Below, in pieces: positions 6,036-6,758 of a stretch of 6,758 bases of DNA. Under the pieces are notes generated by a model that saw nothing but the letters and a program-made list of their open reading frames with translations, was not told where the DNA came from and searched no databases. The stretch's first letter is position 1, and each line of letters starts with the position of its first letter. The position numbers and the translations under genes were made by a program. Source of the DNA: Pseudomonadota bacterium (GTDB lineage Bacteria; Pseudomonadota; Alphaproteobacteria; Rhodobacterales; Rhodobacteraceae); contig JAQCLA010000134.1 in the NCBI GenBank assembly GCA_027592105.1, positions 1-6,758 of the forward strand, written 5' to 3'.

Positions 6036-6067
6036 TTGGGCCGCTAAGGGTGATTGGCAGCGGCCAA
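6036..6067. terminator. Hairpin between the phosphatase gene and infA
   Basis: GGCCGCT (6039-6045) and AGCGGCC (6059-6065) form a perfect 7-bp stem around 13 bases, extended past one bulged base by TT/AA (6036-6037 with 6066-6067). It lies about 20 bases after the phosphatase stop on the minus strand. There is no T-run after it, so it may be a weak or rho-assisted terminator, an mRNA 3' stabiliser, or part of the infA leader. Confidence 0.35.
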
Positions 6068-6084
6068 CGCCCACGCCGCATGGG

Positions 6085-6540
6085 TCAGCCTTGCGGCGGG
6101 CCAAAGCGCGCAAGGATGCGCCCCGCGATCTGATCGCGCGCTTGCCGATAGGCGCTGAGTTTGGCCTCGCGCGTTTCGCCAAGGCCGGTGGGATCAAGAA
6201 TGGGCCAATACTCCACCTCAAGGTGGAAATGCCGCGTCAATTCCAGCGCATGGCGCTGACTTGCGGGTGAAAGTGCAACGATTAGATCAAAACCCGACAG
6301 ATCATCGCCCCATTGGGCCATTTCATCGAAGCTGCGCACGCGGTGGCGCTGCAACTCCACCCCCAATTCGGCGCAGACGGTGACCGCGAAACCGTCAATC
6401 TCAAGATCGTTTTTCACGCCCGCCGACTGCACATAAGCGCGGTGGCCGTAGAATTTCTTCATCATCCCTTCGGCCATGGGCGAGCGCGTCGCATTGTGAT
6501 CGCAACAAAACAGCACCGAAGAGGGGAAATGCGCGCTCAC
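6085..6540 (-). CDS. Low-molecular-weight protein tyrosine phosphatase-like protein
   Basis: The family hydrolyses phosphotyrosine (or related phosphoesters) in the cytoplasm, or in some branches reduces arsenate. The 151-residue product has the CX5R P-loop CDHNATRS with nucleophile Cys13 and Arg19, and the general acid Asp116 in LDPTG, in the order and spacing of the family. The P-loop differs from the common CxGNxCRS. There are no cysteines near residues 80-90, where thioredoxin-coupled arsenate reductases carry their redox pair, so phosphatase activity is the better guess than the arsenate reductase label often given. The start is GTG at 6540, seven bases after the UPF0262 stop; the next in-frame ATG would cut into the P-loop. 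The close spacing suggests co-transcription and coupling with UPF0262. The natural substrate is unknown. Confidence 0.9.
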   Translation of the reverse strand: MSAHFPSSVLFCCDHNATRSPMAEGMMKKFYGHRAYVQSAGVKNDLEIDGFAVTVCAELGVELQRHRVRSFDEMAQWGDDLSGFDLIVALSPASQRHALELTRHFHLEVEYWPILDPTGLGETREAKLSAYRQARDQIAGRILARFGPPQG

Positions 6541-6547
6541 CGCCGTC

Positions 6548-6758
6548 TTAGACCCCGAAATGCAGGACGCATATCAGCGTGAACAGGCGGCGCGCGGTGT
6601 CGTAATCAACCTCCGCCTTCCCCTCCAGCCGCTCTTGCAAGACGCGCGCCCCTTCGTTGTGGATGCCGCGCCGTGCCATGTCGATGGCCTCGATCTGGCT
6701 GGGCGGCAGGCGCTTGACCGCGTCGTAATAGCTTTCGCAGATCTGCCAGTAATCCTTG
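6548..6758 (-). CDS. UPF0262 family protein, C-terminal part
   Basis: The 69 visible residues begin KDYWQICESYYDAVK, pass through IEAIDMARRGIHNEGARVL (about 23-41) and QERLEGK, and end DTARRLFTLICVLHFGV. I recognise this as the C-terminal half of the alphaproteobacterial UPF0262 family, which is about 155-160 residues long and has no established function. The gene enters from the right edge, so its start and promoter are outside the window. It stops seven bases before the phosphatase GTG and is probably in the same transcript; the conserved pairing hints at a linked role but does not show one. Confidence 0.88.
   Translation of the reverse strand, partial: KDYWQICESYYDAVKRLPPSQIEAIDMARRGIHNEGARVLQERLEGKAEVDYDTARRLFTLICVLHFGV

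Noticed and set aside
1..6758. CRISPR array, insertion sequence, toxin-antitoxin or defence system
   Set aside because: No regularly spaced long repeats, no transposase, and no matching protein motifs were seen on either strand.

Overview
The window looks like chromosome from a Rhodobacterales (Roseobacter-type) alphaproteobacterium. This rests on the high GC content, the recognisable order UPF0262 - LMW phosphatase - infA - maf - short RNase E/G - yacG - tRNA-Phe, which I recall as a conserved block in that order, and the sequence style of IF-1 and UPF0262. Species cannot be named from the sequence alone.

Two regions meet at the tRNA-Phe gene. The right part (about 2290-6758) is core housekeeping DNA. 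Read on the minus strand from the right edge it holds the C-terminal part of a UPF0262 gene, a low-molecular-weight protein tyrosine phosphatase-like gene, infA (IF-1), maf (nucleotide pyrophosphatase), a short RNase E/G-family gene, then yacG and tRNA-Phe(GAA). maf starts one base after the infA stop, and the RNase gene overlaps maf by ATGA, so infA-maf-RNase is a tightly packed operon. Between the RNase gene and yacG lies, on the opposite strand, an MltB-type lytic transglycosylase lipoprotein gene. It carries one in-frame amber codon just before the catalytic Glu and is otherwise open from end to end. A long hairpin between it and the RNase gene may end transcription from both sides.

The left part (1-2289), just 3' of the tRNA gene, looks acquired. 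It contains a complete tyrosine recombinase/integrase (minus strand), a small bactofilin gene (minus strand), and on the plus strand the N-terminal stub of a phage tail-tube gene that turns into unrelated, AT-richer sequence. That AT-richer stretch carries several CAAA(A)CAC-type boxes in both orientations and an 8-bp inverted repeat 2 bases from the tRNA 3' end. The arrangement suggests an attachment region of an element integrated at tRNA-Phe, with remains of a prophage. No second copy of the tRNA 3' end is visible here, so the far end of any element would lie to the left, outside the window.

I found no CRISPR array, insertion sequence, toxin-antitoxin pair or defence system. The points most worth following are the amber-interrupted transglycosylase, the integrase with two replaced catalytic histidines, the truncated tail-tube stub and the box cluster beside the tRNA.
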